Of a stretch of 64,000 nucleotides of DNA, positions 1 to 11,430 are shown piece after piece. Positions within the stretch are counted from its first letter, which is position 1. Each line of letters opens with the position of its first letter. Made by a program: the position numbers and the translations under genes. Below the pieces are notes generated by a model. The model saw nothing but the letters and a program-made list of their open reading frames with translations, made no database searches and was not told the origin of the DNA. Origin of the DNA: Cercophora sp. LCS_1. Its lineage: Eukaryota > Ascomycota > Sordariomycetes > Sordariales > Lasiosphaeriaceae. Location of the stretch: assembly GCA_036250225.1 (NCBI GenBank), contig JAPZLL010000043.1, forward strand, positions 62,001 through 126,000, given 5' to 3'.

Positions 1-2679
1 CGCTGTCGTCCGACCCGTGCTGCTCTGGCACAGGGGCAGCAAACTTGGAAAGTTGGGGTTTCTTAGACAGGTGCAGCTTGCTGACAGAGGGAAGCTCATC
101 CGTCGTGTCGGAAACAACGCTTTCGACATCAGCCTCGATGCAGGCCTCAATGGTCGGGAACGGAGTCTCAATCGATGGTAGAACGTCTGGCATGCTCAGG
201 AGACGCCTATTTCTGTCTTCAGATCGAAGCTGTTGGGAAGGGCTGATGATGTCATGCTCATGGTCCAGCTGAAATTCAAAATCCTGTGTTTGCGGCTCCG
301 GGATCTTCGTCTCCTTTGCCGAGGATAATGGTAATGGGTAGGGCTGCTGCTGCGACGTCTCAGCCACAGCCGGTGACGAATCGACAACACGCGGGGCGCT
401 TCGCTGTCGAGAGTGATCCCTGTCGGGTGTGCATGGAACTTCCTCGCCCCGCTGAAATCGCCGCCGCTTGTTCGAAGAAGGGGCGTCCCCGGGTGAACAA
501 AAGGAAGACTGCGCAAATGACCGCTTGAGGCCGGCGATCGGGGGTGAAGAAGCAAAGTCATCGACTTTCCGCAAGACGCCCAAAGGTTGCCGTGGTGTTG
601 AAGCAGCATCGTCATCCCCGGGGGCCTTGTCGAGCACTTCATCCTGAACTTCACCAAGCCCGACTTCGCCAAGGGCATCTCGTTCTTGGGTATCCATCTC
701 AACATCAGGTTCTTCGGCTTCAGGTCCTTCGGCTTCGGGGTGGCTATGGTCGGTTGCCTCATCCCCTGCATTTTTGTGCCCAGCTTCCATTTCATCATCC
801 TCAGCTTTGACCTGAACCTCTCCATCGATATTGCCGGCACTGGTCCCTTCATCTTCATATTCCGGGACGAAGTTTTGCCTCTCATACTCGGCGATCCAGT
901 CCTCGACTGTTCCAAGGTGTTCGGCATATGCGGCTTTTAGCTCATTGGGGGCCCCAGGATGCTGCGCTGGATCAATTTCAAGGTGCTTGCAGATCTCTTC
1001 CCAGTCGCGGTAGTCAGGTGCCACCTCGTCCTCCGTTGCAGCTTCCCATAGATCCCATAACGCAACGCTTTTGCCACTGATGGTGATTTTCAAAGTGTGA
1101 GGGAGCTGCTTGAAGGTCTGAAAGTCTTGGAGGTATTGGTGGAAGTTCTTTTGTTTAATGTCTTTGATCAGCCGAGCGCGTAGAAGCTGGTCATAAACGT
1201 TGCGTACCATCATCCCTTTAGCTCTCGGAATCAAGTGTTCGGCGATGAACGTGATGGAGTCTGCAAGTGCTCTTCGCACAAGCCAGCCTCTCACCACCCG
1301 CTGCAAACGCTTCACAGACTTGAGCAAAGTCAGCCTGGCATCAGGGTCAAGTCTCCGCCCGTTGAAGCATCTCCTTTCGAGTTCGGCCCAGCCTCCTGTT
1401 GGAATTGCCTGGGAACGTCTAGGAGACCCCCCTAGGGTATCGCCTTTGGGAGAGAGTCTCGACGCAGGTGTGGCTCGTGGTTGTTGCTGAGCTGAGCTGC
1501 CTGGGAGCACTTGGTCCTTCCCAACCATGTCTGTTGCTGTCGTGACTTGGCGAATGCCTTTCGGTGTCGGTTTTTGAATACTAGCAGATCTGGGTGGTGC
1601 CTTGGGAGAAGACTGGCGAGCTTTGGGAGATGTGTGTGGCGCTGTTGTAGTCAAGCGCGGCGTTTTTGGGGATTGCTGTGGCGGTTTGGAGGATGGTGGC
1701 GGTTGCCTTTTGGGGGATTGCGATGGTTCCGGGTCGTCTGAGTCTGTCGAGTCTTCCGCTTTAGAAAGATATTTCACCCAGCGGTCGCGCCAGGAGTGCG
1801 CTGAGTGGTGGGGGTGCTGCAGATTTGTAAGTAGAGGGAGGAGAGAAGTCGGGATCTATAGACGTACCTCCTGCTCCAAATCCTGGTAGATCTTGTTGCC
1901 CGAGGCTCGGTCAGTCCCGTAAGTGTTGACCCAATCCCTGAGGATTTTATCGTCTTCATCGGTGAACCGTACCCTCGGTTTGATAACTCGCCCTCCGTCC
2001 GCGGCCTTGGATGCTTTCGCTAGGCTTCCGATCCTCTGTGGCCCCCGCCGCTGAACCGGCTCCGAAGCGCGGGGAGGTGACGCTGGCTCCGGGCGTGTAG
2101 GCTCCGGCCTGTTTTGTAGTGACAGTGTCTTTGCCCAACGATCCCTCCAAGACTGCCAGGTGTGGGTTGGGTGTTCTTCCGCATACTCCTGATAGATTGT
2201 GTTTCCGCCGATCTTACGTCCTAGGCGCTCCTGCTCAAGCACCCATCGCGCAAAGTCACCGTCTTCTTGCAGCGTGAAGTGATTCCTGGTGGCCTTGGTA
2301 TGCTGGGTGGACCCCACATTGCGCGATGCAGGGGTCTGGCCGTTGATGATGTAGTCGTCCTTGTTGCAGAGTTTCCCTCGCTTGATCGATTCGTCAATAA
2401 ACTTCCAAGACACTGATCCAGGAGGAGCGTCCTTCCGCACGTGGTCAGCGATGATAATTTGCGCGTGCTTCTCTAGTGGCTTGACCTGTCCCCCGTTCTT
2501 CTGTATTGATGTCAGCTTCAGGGGCCAGAAGCTCAGACGATGGTGCCAACCTTGATCCGTTCCAGGAGGTCCGGCCGCGCTGGCACACGTTGGTGCACCC
2601 AAAAGTTGATGCCCTCAAACAGCGTGCCCCGGGCTTCAGTCCCGCCGTTGGCACCTTCGTACACGATACCGGCGCTCAT
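1..2679 (-). CDS. rap1: Telomere-binding protein Rap1 (C-terminus beyond the left edge)
   Basis: Shelterin-type protein of telomeres and subtelomeric chromatin. Exons 2679-2551, 2500-1868 and 1816-1 (still open), with introns of 50 and 51 nt; 859 residues are inside the window. Domains in order: an N-terminal BRCT domain (about 10-85, from LFEGINFWV to DDYIING), a Rap1-type Myb domain (FTLQEDGDFARWVL to SWRDRWAKTL), and a second Myb-like domain (RFTDEDDKILRDWV to SWRDRWVKYL) split by intron 2. A basic Ser/Pro-rich linker follows. Residues 425-438 (LQRVVRGWLVRRAL) fit the IQ motif, and about 475-565 read as an ARID-like domain (LWDLWEAA, DWEEICKHL, LKAAYAEHL). An acidic, disordered stretch runs to the edge; the family's C-terminal RCT domain should lie outside. 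BRCT plus Myb makes the family call firm; the IQ and ARID calls come from motif reading. Start chosen at the first ATG that keeps the BRCT frame. Confidence 0.9.
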
Positions 2680-3928
2680 CTTGCCGCAGTGCGTCTCGGT
2701 CCTGCTTGGGGAGCCGGTAAACCGGCATTCCTGTCCTCACCCGGTCTACTGTTCCCTTCCGAGCCCTCGAGACACTCAAATGCCCTATCGCAGAGTGCGC
2801 AGCGATGTCGGCAAGCAAGCCCAGGTCGCAGATCGAAGCGTTCAGCGAGGCGTGAATTGAGCAATGTTGCGCCGAGGTGCCAAAAGACAGGTAAAAATTT
2901 CTGTTGACAAATAGTCTTTACTTGTAGCTGAAGACTGGCGCAGCCGCTTCAAGAAATAAGACAAAATACGGGTGCTGGGGTGAATGCCGAGGCCAGTAGG
3001 TAGTGATGAACACGTGTGTGGTCGCGAAGTCTCCAGAGCTTCCTTCACGAAACCGCGAGCTCAATCGCCGACAAAAACTTGACAGACAATGGCCGAGTCG
3101 CAGAAACAATATGGTGAAATTCTAGAGACATGCTCCAGGCTTCGCACTCCAGGGCGGGCCGGTGCCTCGTGTATATTGAGCCCCGATCAACGCTGAGCGT
3201 TGTGCTTTGATGTCGGCCCTGCTTTCTGGCAGCTTGGTGCGTGATGAGTTCGCGTGACGTGGGGTTCTACCAGCGCGCGCTCACGGGACTCGCGTGGGAG
3301 AAGTGGGGCGCATCACTCGATTTCCTACAAAGATATGATACTTCCCAAATGACAACTCAAAGCATGAGAGATAGTGTGGAGCGGGGAGACACATATATAG
3401 ATTGAATATCATTGAAAATACTAATAATTCTCAACTTAAATTCCTCAAATTTTCAATGATGCAGATCCTAGCCGATAATAGTCCGTTGTTGTCCTGAGTG
3501 TCTGCATTTCTTGTCGGGAAATTCAGCAGGATGCACCTGGCACCGCCTGCCTGTACAGCCTCCTGCTTGCGACCTCAGTCCCGAGCACCTGGTTCATGGC
3601 AGACGTCCCATGTCCACAGTTCTTGTTTCTTCCCATCATCGACCGAAACTGACTTGTGCCATATGCTTATATCGCCTGGCTTTTCAACGTGACTTTTTAT
3701 TTCCACTGCGCTCGGCAACCTCGGCGGCCGTTGGGCTTGACAGCTGACGATTTCCTTGCCGCAAACTCGACTCTCAGCCGTTTGCGACAGTCTGTCTCAT
3801 CAACAAACAGCTGGCTCTCGCGCTGAAAATCGCGTCAGCCCTGCAATTTTGATATCACCACCCACTTGAGCTTGGAATATACAGACGATGCATCTAGATA
3901 CCCCTTGCATATTTTACGGTTCAGCAGC
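2680..3928. other. Divergent intergenic region rap1/swf1
   Basis: Shared upstream region of two divergent genes, 1.25 kb. No convincing coding sequence. The part near 3340-3480 is clearly more AT-rich than its surroundings and holds a short perfect inverted repeat. The promoters of both genes must lie here, but I cannot place individual sites. Confidence 0.6.
3408..3460. repeat. 12-bp perfect inverted repeat in AT-rich patch
   Basis: ATCATTGAAAAT at 3408-3419 is the exact reverse complement of ATTTTCAATGAT at 3449-3460, with 29 nt between the arms. It lies in an AT-rich patch in a GC-rich genome. It could be a weak hairpin, a dimeric factor site, or chance in biased sequence. Confidence 0.5.
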
Positions 3929-5257
3929 ATGGTCTCTTTCACAACGCTCGCCCTCGCCGTGGCGGGCGTCTCGTTCATGACATTCGTCACCTTTTTCGGC
4001 AGACTACCCGCCCTGAGACGCACGCCGATCGCGTGGCTTCACCGTTTCATCTGGGTCATTTTCCCTAACGGCATCCTAAGCCTCGATCGGCGACTCACCT
4101 CCGGCAAGTTGACCGAGGCGTGCACCCGATTCGGTCGCTTCATCCTGCACGACCGACACCCTACCATCCTCGTAAGGAACCCTCTGCTAAACTACCATCC
4201 CCAAGCCATCCATTCCCAAAAGCTCACATACATACCACAGATATTCTTCATCGTCCTCCTCTTGGGAGGCGAAGTCCTCTACCTGCCCACAGCATGGCCC
4301 CTCCTAGGACCCTTCCAAAAATTCACCGGAGCCATCGCCATCATCCTCCCCTACGTCTTCCTCTACCTCTCAGCTGCCGGCGATCCAGGCTACATCACAC
4401 CGGCCAACCTGTCCCATGAAATGGCCCGCTACCCGTACGACTTCACTATCTTTCACCCCGGCGCAGACTGCTACACGTGCCACCTGCGCAAGCCCGCGCG
4501 CTCCAAGCACTGCAGCATCTGCAAGCGCTGCATCGCGAAGTTCGACCACCACTGTGTCTTCATCAACAACTGCGTCGGCGCCGGCAACCACCACTGGTTC
4601 ATGCTCTTGCTTCTCACAACAGGCATTCTAACCAGCTACGGCGGCTTCCTCGGTCTGCACCTCATAGCGTCTAAGGCGCGCTCGCATTTTCCCTTTTGGG
4701 CCCTCCTCCCGTGGAACGCCAACAATGGCGCAGGCATAGAACTACGACAGTGGCTAATCATCTGGGGATGGGGTCTGCGCACCGGGGTAGCCATGGGCGC
4801 TGTGACGCTCCTCGCACTGATGACATCGCCGCTGGTCTGGGGACTGCTGGGTTATCACATGTGGTTGATCTACTGCGGGACGACGACAAACGAGTCGATG
4901 AAGTGGGAGGATTGGCAGGCCGAGATGAACGATGGGTTTGCGTTCAAGCGCAAGATGCCGGCTGATCGCGTCAAGAACTTGGAGATGGAGGCGGCGTGGA
5001 CGAGGTGGCCTGCTGAGACGGAGCAGATTCTTGTCAGGACGGGGGATGGACAGCCGCCGCAGGCTGCGTGCCCGCTTGCGGGGGTGGGCGAGTGGGAGAG
5101 AGTGTGGAGGCTGAAGGATATTGAGAATTTGTATGATCTTGGGTTTTGGGATAATTTGGTTGATGTGTTTTTCCCGAATCATTCTTTTCGGGATCCGCAG
5201 ACACCTGCGGCCGAGGCGAGGATAAGGAGGAAGAAAAGGGGCAAGGCTAGACGTTAA
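3929..5257 (+). CDS. swf1: Palmitoyltransferase Swf1 (DHHC family)
   Basis: S-acyltransferase of the ER membrane that, by family, palmitoylates cysteines next to transmembrane segments, for example in SNAREs. The Cys-rich zinc domain runs from about residue 157 (CYTCHLRKPARSKHCS) to the DHHC motif at 183-186, followed by the INNCVGAGNHHWF block typical of Swf1. There are hydrophobic segments at the N-terminus, two before the DHHC domain and two after it. The frame is open without splicing, but 4172-4240 (69 nt, GTAAGG to ACAG) looks like an in-frame intron: removing it joins HPTIL to IFFIVLLLGG and restores a continuous membrane helix. The spliced product has 419 residues. The frame extends upstream to 3866 without an ATG; the ATG at 3929 opens directly into the first hydrophobic segment. 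Confidence 0.9.
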   Translation: MVSFTTLALAVAGVSFMTFVTFFGRLPALRRTPIAWLHRFIWVIFPNGILSLDRRLTSGKLTEACTRFGRFILHDRHPTILVRNPLLNYHPQAIHSQKLTYIPQIFFIVLLLGGEVLYLPTAWPLLGPFQKFTGAIAIILPYVFLYLSAAGDPGYITPANLSHEMARYPYDFTIFHPGADCYTCHLRKPARSKHCSICKRCIAKFDHHCVFINNCVGAGNHHWFMLLLLTTGILTSYGGFLGLHLIASKARSHFPFWALLPWNANNGAGIELRQWLIIWGWGLRTGVAMGAVTLLALMTSPLVWGLLGYHMWLIYCGTTTNESMKWEDWQAEMNDGFAFKRKMPADRVKNLEMEAAWTRWPAETEQILVRTGDGQPPQAACPLAGVGEWERVWRLKDIENLYDLGFWDNLVDVFFPNHSFRDPQTPAAEARIRRKKRGKARR

Positions 5258-5551
5258 TGTCTGTGTGGTGGTTGCCGTTGTGCTTCTATAGACGGATATG
5301 GCGGTTGGTGTTCAGAGAGCTCAGGACTGGGTAATATGGCATTATTTCACACTTATCAGAAACTCCATGGTGGCCAAAAATTGAGCCGTCGATTATCGCT
5401 TTTCATCGTTCTAGCTTGCTTGTTGCATGCGTATGCGCGTCGCAAGTTTTCTCATCCCTCATGCCTCATATCCCATGCCGTTCAATCTACCTCTCTAATG
5501 CAATCGTTACGCATCACCGCCACCCATCCCAAACGCCGCTTTATCAACCAT

Positions 5552-6688
5552 CTAAAGAACGGTTCCGAAGCTGCCGTCCATATTAGCAAAACATCCTCCA
5601 CGATTGTCCCGGACAACATACCCAAACGTCGTCTTGATGCTCCTGACGTAGTACTCAAGCCAGTTCCGCTTGGTCACCTCTTCCTGACCAATCGGCACAC
5701 CCGTCCATTCGACGCGCATGACCGTCACGGCATCCACATCATTCTGGTCGAACTCGATCTGGAGCTTGGAGTAGTGTCCCTTGGGCCACTGGTCCAGCCG
5801 CCAGCTCTGCACAATCTTGGTCGGCTCGCTCAGTTCCAGGTATTCGCCCTGGACATTTCCACCAAACAGCTCAAACTTGCCGCCTTTCTTCGCACCCTCA
5901 AACACCTTGGGAGGCGCCCGCGTAAAGGCGGCCAGCCGCTGCGGGTCGGTGAAAGTCTGGTACAGCTCAGCGGCCGTGGTACGGAACTCCTCCTGGTCCG
6001 TGACTGTGGTAGTGTTGACGATGCCGCCGGAGCTAGTCTGGCTAGATGTCGTAGTAGCCGTCTTGGGTGCGGAAGCCTGGGGCAGGGTCTTGGGCGTGGA
6101 GAAGCCGCTTGACGGGTTGGAGCCGGGGGCATGCTGGATATCCTTGCCATGCTCGGCAATCAGGGCGCCTGGGAGCTTGACGAAAGCGCTGCGCAGTTGG
6201 GGGACAATCTTGGAGCGGACCAGGTCCTTGACGGGCTGCTTCTCCTTGGAGTCGGAGTACACGTCAATGTCAAAGTTGAACTCGTCCTCCTCCAGCTCGT
6301 GCGACACCTCGGGGATCGTGATGGTACCCGAAACCTCCTCGTCTTGGGCGGTAGAGCCTGCAAGCAGAGATTTCTTAGCTCGCGTGTTCACTTGTGCGCA
6401 AATCTTAGAGAAAGAAAAAAAATGGAAAAAAATCATGTGCAATTGTTCTTCTACGAAATACGTACCTGTGTACTCCAAAGTTAATTTGACATCGTAAATG
6501 GTAATGACCTTGCCCTTGCGCTGCGCAACGTCGACATCTCCGTCCATGCTGACGACCTTGGAGACCTTGGCCGACACATCTCCCTCCTGGGCCTCAATCT
6601 TGGGCAAGGTCTCCTCAAACCACTGCTTCGCCCACGGCGAGACATCCTTGTTGACCCAGTGCCAGTTGTTGGGGTTGTGCAGAACCAT
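5552..6688 (-). CDS. aha1: Hsp90 co-chaperone Aha1 (activator of Hsp90 ATPase)
   Basis: Cytosolic stimulator of the Hsp90 ATPase. The product starts with the family signature NPNNWHWVNKDVSPWAKQWF and has the usual two halves: an N-terminal Aha1_N domain (about 15-160) and a C-terminal AHSA1/START-like domain (about 210-335; FRTTAAELYQTFTDPQRLAAF, then GGNVQGEYLEL and WRLDQWPKGHYSKL), with a Ser/Thr/Pro linker between. Exons 6688-6466 and 6357-5552. The 108-nt intron (6358-6465, GTACGT to TTGCAG) has no stop and a multiple of three bases, so unspliced RNA would add 36 hydrophobic residues after LEYTG. Spliced length 342 residues, normal for the family. A heat-shock-element-like array lies upstream. 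Confidence 0.95.
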   Translation of the reverse strand: MVLHNPNNWHWVNKDVSPWAKQWFEETLPKIEAQEGDVSAKVSKVVSMDGDVDVAQRKGKVITIYDVKLTLEYTGTYFVEEQLHMIFFHFFSFSKICAQVNTRAKKSLLAGSTAQDEEVSGTITIPEVSHELEEDEFNFDIDVYSDSKEKQPVKDLVRSKIVPQLRSAFVKLPGALIAEHGKDIQHAPGSNPSSGFSTPKTLPQASAPKTATTTSSQTSSGGIVNTTTVTDQEEFRTTAAELYQTFTDPQRLAAFTRAPPKVFEGAKKGGKFELFGGNVQGEYLELSEPTKIVQSWRLDQWPKGHYSKLQIEFDQNDVDAVTVMRVEWTGVPIGQEEVTKRNWLEYYVRSIKTTFGYVVRDNRGGCFANMDGSFGTVL

Positions 6689-9600
6689 TGTGGCGGTGGT
6701 TGTGCGTGTGGGAAGAAATTAGAAAGTGTCTGTTTTTTTTGTCGTCAGCACGTGCCTGGAGAGTGCAGCAATTCCGACAAAATGCGATTGTGAAAGCTCG
6801 ATCAGAGTTGGTCTGGTGGACCGCAGCGTTTGTCATCAAGGGAGGGAGTACAAGTCACCCTATGACTGGTGCCAGCTGAACAATCATCATGCGAGCTGTG
6901 TGTTGTGTGTCGTTGTCGGGGGGGAATTGGAGGGCAAAAAGACGATTGGGTGCTTACCTATGGGTACGTGAGAGGGTATCGTCGAAAAGGTCGTATCGGA
7001 GAAACAGATCAGAGAGAAAAGAATCGGGCGAGGTCGCCGAAGAAGAAATCGGGGAAGGAAATGTCTGAAGGAGGAGCAGCTTTTGGAAAGCTCTAGAAAA
7101 CCGCAGGCTCCGTTTGGGCGGGGAGAGGGGGCAGAATTCAGGCAAGGCTAGCCCTGCTGGAGCACAGCGGGGTTGTGCAGATTTTCGCCTCAGCGACCAA
7201 ACTGAGGCTGCGAAACCGCAGAAACATCGGACAGGGTGTTTGAAACTGACGGAGAGCCGTTTCGGGCGGAACCAATTGCAACACGCTTCGCCTCAGCCTT
7301 GCTTTCTACCCCTCTTCTGCCTCGGGTTGTATGTTTGCCTAGCAACGTTGATCGGTTTGGATCTGTAGGGTCTCTGGGCATGGGATTGGGATCAAAATAA
7401 CGGGATGAAAGAGATGCAATGACGGAAGCATATGTCAAAAAGGCAGCACGGATCCGGCATGAAAGTAATTGTTCACTTGCCTTGGCCGGGCGATACTGGA
7501 AGGAACGAACTTATCCCCTTGGTATAAAAGTCGTCAACCGAATCACAAGTAAACATTCTTCTCGAAGCCCAGGGGATATCTGTCGAGTAGAATTCTAGGG
7601 CAAGCTGTGGGACATCATGACCCCAAGCCCCCTGACTGTCGAAGAGAAATTGAGTCCTCAGGTCTATTCCTTGTCAAAATAGATGGGCTTCGCGGACATA
7701 ATCTGTCATCGGGAAGGATACCAACACCGGCACCGTCAATCCGAGCCAAAGTCCGCTCTGTCGGCGCCCGAGTTGAGGCCACTCTTCTGTTGTTCTCAAC
7801 ACATACCGCATGTAGTATTGCGACTGCGCCGCCCTCCTACAAGGCGGCTGAACTTCCAATTTGTTGGAATGCGTACCCTGCTGCGCCGGCCGGAGGAACC
7901 AAAGCCGAACTAACAGACCTCGACGGCAGACAATTCCCTCCAATCCTTCAATGTGAGACCCCTTCACTTCGCGAGGCCATTCCGGATTGAAGCAACGGTG
8001 CATGCCAGGAAGGAAAATGCTGTGTAAAGCAAGGACCATGAGGTCTGAGCAAGGTCTCGCGCTTGACGACCATGCGCGGCAATCACGGCTCCCTCGCCTG
8101 GCCAGCCTATTAGCGCTCGGAACCATCCTTCTGATCCTTCATCCCAAGTTCAACACCATCATTGATTGGAGTTCCGCGAGATGAAAGGCGTTGCGAAGGA
8201 TCAATACTCGCCTTCCGCGCGCTTGATCGGATCGGTGGCTTGTGATGTGGCGAATCTTGTCGACGAGATTCGGGATGCTTGCTGTCTACCCCTGGAGTTG
8301 TGCCGCACCAACACACCAACACGCAGATGGTCACAACGGCATGACCACGCTTATGGTCGCGGATACGATTACCCATCGTCAGAAATACTTACGACGGTTA
8401 CGGGTGATGCCGGAAATCTCCCCGCCGCAGCTATTGATGTGATGACCGCTGTGATAGCCGATTCTGGCAAGCTAAAGAGTGTCCCTTGCCCCTCGTCGGT
8501 GTGCAGAATGGAGCCTTCCCAGAAGTAGCAAGCATTCCTATAAATAAAGACAAAAAGGCGCCGGTCGGCAGAGTCCGGCTGGTGAGCGGGGACCACTTGG
8601 TCCCGATCCCTTGGTTGAGCCTTCAGACGGAGGTGCCAAGTGCCTAAGTGGGCATGCTAGGGAATAGGTGCAGGAACGGCAAGTGTGATATTTAGCGGCC
8701 GGATTAGCAAATTTTTGGTCCGGGCGTCTAAGTGAAGAACAGGCGAGAGTGATAGCATGTGTGGGCTGAGCTTGTTGGTTCAGAGAGTCTGACCGGCGTT
8801 GTGTAACGAATTCTCTGGCATCCGGGTGTTCTCTGCCGCCGAAAACCCTGGATCTTGTGGTGGTGTTGACGGCTGGTGGTGGCGTGGGGCTGCATCGAAC
8901 AACAAGGGAGTCTTCGATTTCCGAACGGGGGACCCCAGGCCAAGCCTTGGCTCCGTGCAATCGCTTCCGCGCCGTTGAGCCCGTCGGCATGTTCGGCGTT
9001 GTCAAGGCGTCAAGGCGGAAACTGTTTCTGGTTGCGGAGATGTTTCTTGGAAGGCAACTTGGTCGTTGGCTATTTTGGTCAGCTCCAGGATCGCCACATG
9101 CCAATTGCTCCCGACAAACAAAAAAGTTTAGATGAATGACATAAGGGCCTCGTTTGTTGCCGTGTGCGGGAGGAACAAGAGAGGCGAATCGGGCGTCGAA
9201 AGAGCAGAGGCCACTACTATTAATATCTCCCATCACAAACCCACCGCCAAAAACTCTATGTGGGGAAGATAAAGTGCATGTTCGCAGAAGGCGGCGTGGC
9301 CCCGCGTCTAATTGGCTTTCCAGAGCTGGGACCTTGATGCTACATCTCCAGCGTCGCGTCTTTGGTAACTGGTATATCGTCGGACGTTTGGTTAGCCGGG
9401 TTGAGAACAGGTGAAAACGTCTACGCCGTGAAGGCCGCGCCAGCTGGCTTTACGTTCCGGTTCAGGGCAGCATAACGTGGGGTCGAGGCGGTCAGCGGGA
9501 GTTTTGTTGCCAGGCTCGCCTTGGCCTGCGTGAGCCCTATGGTGTCCAGACGGATGGTTGCAATGGGGGCTGGTTGAGTTCGAGCATTTCGAATCAGCTG

Positions 9601-11430
9601 ATTTCGATATGAGGCCAAGAAGATACAGAAAAGTCGAGATCTGACACCTCGTCCAGTGTTTTTCTTGTTCACACGAGTTCTGTCGCATGAAGCTGAGCGC
9701 GGGAAAGAGAGCAGGGGACAGGTGACGCCAAGCCCAAACGGGACTAGCGCGTGAAGTGCAACGTGTGCCGCGAGCCACAAGACCACCGAGATTTTGGCGG
9801 GGCCTTTCCGCTAATGCACCACTGGGCTGCAGCTTCACTTCCGCTCAAGAGCAGCCGAATCACATTGTGCGAACCAGAAGGGCTGTTAAGCGCCGGCAGC
9901 GATGTCACAGGCCACTGCAGAGCAGCCGGCCAATCGTAACAAAGCACTCAATCTGAGTCCTCGACCAAGAATAGATTGCCGACACACCACCAGCATCTGC
10001 CAATCAGCACATCACCTGGAAGCTGGTCTTTCTCTGGATTTACCCCTCCTTGGGCGCCTTGTGTCTTTGCGGGTCTCGGGTGTCTTTCTTTGGCGGGCTG
10101 TCAATGCCCTGAGAGGGCCGGTTTAGCGTCTTGTAGCGGTCTGCGGGGCTGCCGACGCCGTGCTAGCTCGCGATGGGATCCCGAAGATTGCTTCTCATGC
10201 GCCTCTCGACCAGATTTCGCGGCCAGCTTCGTGGGGTCGGCCGAGGTCAGCAGCCAACGGGCAGCACCAGAGCTGGCCAACGGCAGGCCGCGGTCCAACA
10301 CTGTGGCACTCGACTGCCCGATGAGAGTCAACATACAGAGGTCGAACATGCAGCATGCCCCGTGTCTTGCAGCTGTCCCGGGCTAGCTCCCTTGGAGCAT
10401 GCATCCACACGCCCGATCTGAATGGCCGTGGTGGCGAGCAGTCGACAGGGGAGGCTTTCTCGCGGTGTCAAGCTGCAGGACGAAGCCAGAGTCTTGCCCG
10501 CCGCTCGGGATCGGGAGCAACTGCAGATGTATCCGCACTTGTGCAGCGCTGATGGGGGCTGCATGAACCTGACAGTCTACCTGGCGAGCGTCGAGACGAT
10601 CGGCTGTGGTGGCATGGACGAGGTAAAGTCGGCCAACGATCTTGCGGTTTTGGGTGATTATAGAGTCACAATCACTTTCGGGTCAAAGACATGTCGTGGG
10701 GCACCGCAGCCAGGCCCGTCGCAGACGGCCAAACCCAAAATCGCCAAGCTGGGTCCCAGATTTAAAGCGGGAGGCCGGCTCCCGCTTTCCATGCAGGTTC
10801 GGCCGTCAACCCCCTCGCCCCTCGAGCCCCCCTTTCGACCATCCTCTCAGCGTGCAGGACCAGGGTGTTGGTTTCCCACTCGCACCCACACCCGCCGTGC
10901 GACCCCTTGTGCGCCGACCAGAACGGAACGGAGCACACCACGCACAAGGGCTAGGGAGGCCAGTGTAGCCTGTATATGCCCCCCTGTCGGGTCTGGAGCC
11001 GTCTGTCCCTCTGTTTTATCTGTGCAACGCTTCCCACCACCACTGTCCCGCTTGCCTGCTTGCATCCCGTCCCACGGCCAACCGACAACTGTGTCGACTC
11101 AAGGATTGTTTCAAGACCCAACGGCCGAACTGAAGCCTCCAGCTGTCGTGGGTGCAGCATCTCGACGACACATCGCCGGCTCTCTCATGGTGATGGCTCA
11201 TCCGTAGCCGACCAGCCCCCCCGCATCTCGAAACAACCCTTCGCTTTCGGTGGATGGGGTGGTGACCAGGGTAGGAGGTCTGTCTCTGGTGTCGGCTAGA
11301 GAAGAGACGGCCAGTTTGGGGATAACGATCGTGTCGCCCTCGTCGTTGGGTCTCGGGACCACCGCCGGAGGGATATTAGGGCATTTTGGGTGTCTCGACT
11401 GGACTTTCGCCGTCCACACAAGAATCTGAG
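6689..11430. other. 4.7 kb gap without a convincing gene
   Basis: Lies between the divergent genes aha1 and the gene at 11431. Several stop-free stretches of 60-260 codons occur on both strands, but none has a recognisable domain, a hydrophobic pattern or splice-supported continuation; many are the open frames expected from GC-rich DNA. A clear TATA-like sequence (GGTATAAAAG, about 7520-7529) precedes a CT-containing tract. The stretch from about 10.7 to 11.4 kb is pyrimidine-rich and could be the promoter and leader of the gene at 11431. A long non-coding RNA is possible but not shown. Confidence 0.5.
7081..7098. promoter_or_regulatory. Heat-shock-element-like array upstream of aha1
   Basis: TTTtgGAAagCTCtaGAA has the 5-bp periodicity of an HSE: two exact GAA units at 7086-7088 and 7096-7098, and two 2-of-3 matches to TTC between and before them. 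It lies about 400 bp upstream of the aha1 ATG, whose family is a common Hsf1 target. The site was found by eye and its function is inferred. Confidence 0.35.

Noticed and set aside
196..927. 243-codon frame, minus strand, inside the Rap1 region
   Set aside because: Frame-shifted shadow of the acidic Rap1 region; the Rap1 frame continues through it to the window edge without stops.
5336..6112. 258-codon frame antisense to aha1
   Set aside because: Mirror of aha1 coding sequence; aha1 is supported by domain matches and splice sites.
8538..9236. 232-codon open frame, minus strand, in the 4.7 kb gap
   Set aside because: No domain, no hydrophobic core pattern, Cys/Arg/Pro/Ser-rich composition typical of chance frames in GC-rich DNA, and overlapping frames of similar length on the other strand.
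10422..11207. 261-codon open frame, plus strand, upstream of the large Pro-rich gene
   Set aside because: Low-complexity Pro/Arg/Thr composition, no domain, overlapped by open frames on both strands; more likely promoter/leader sequence.
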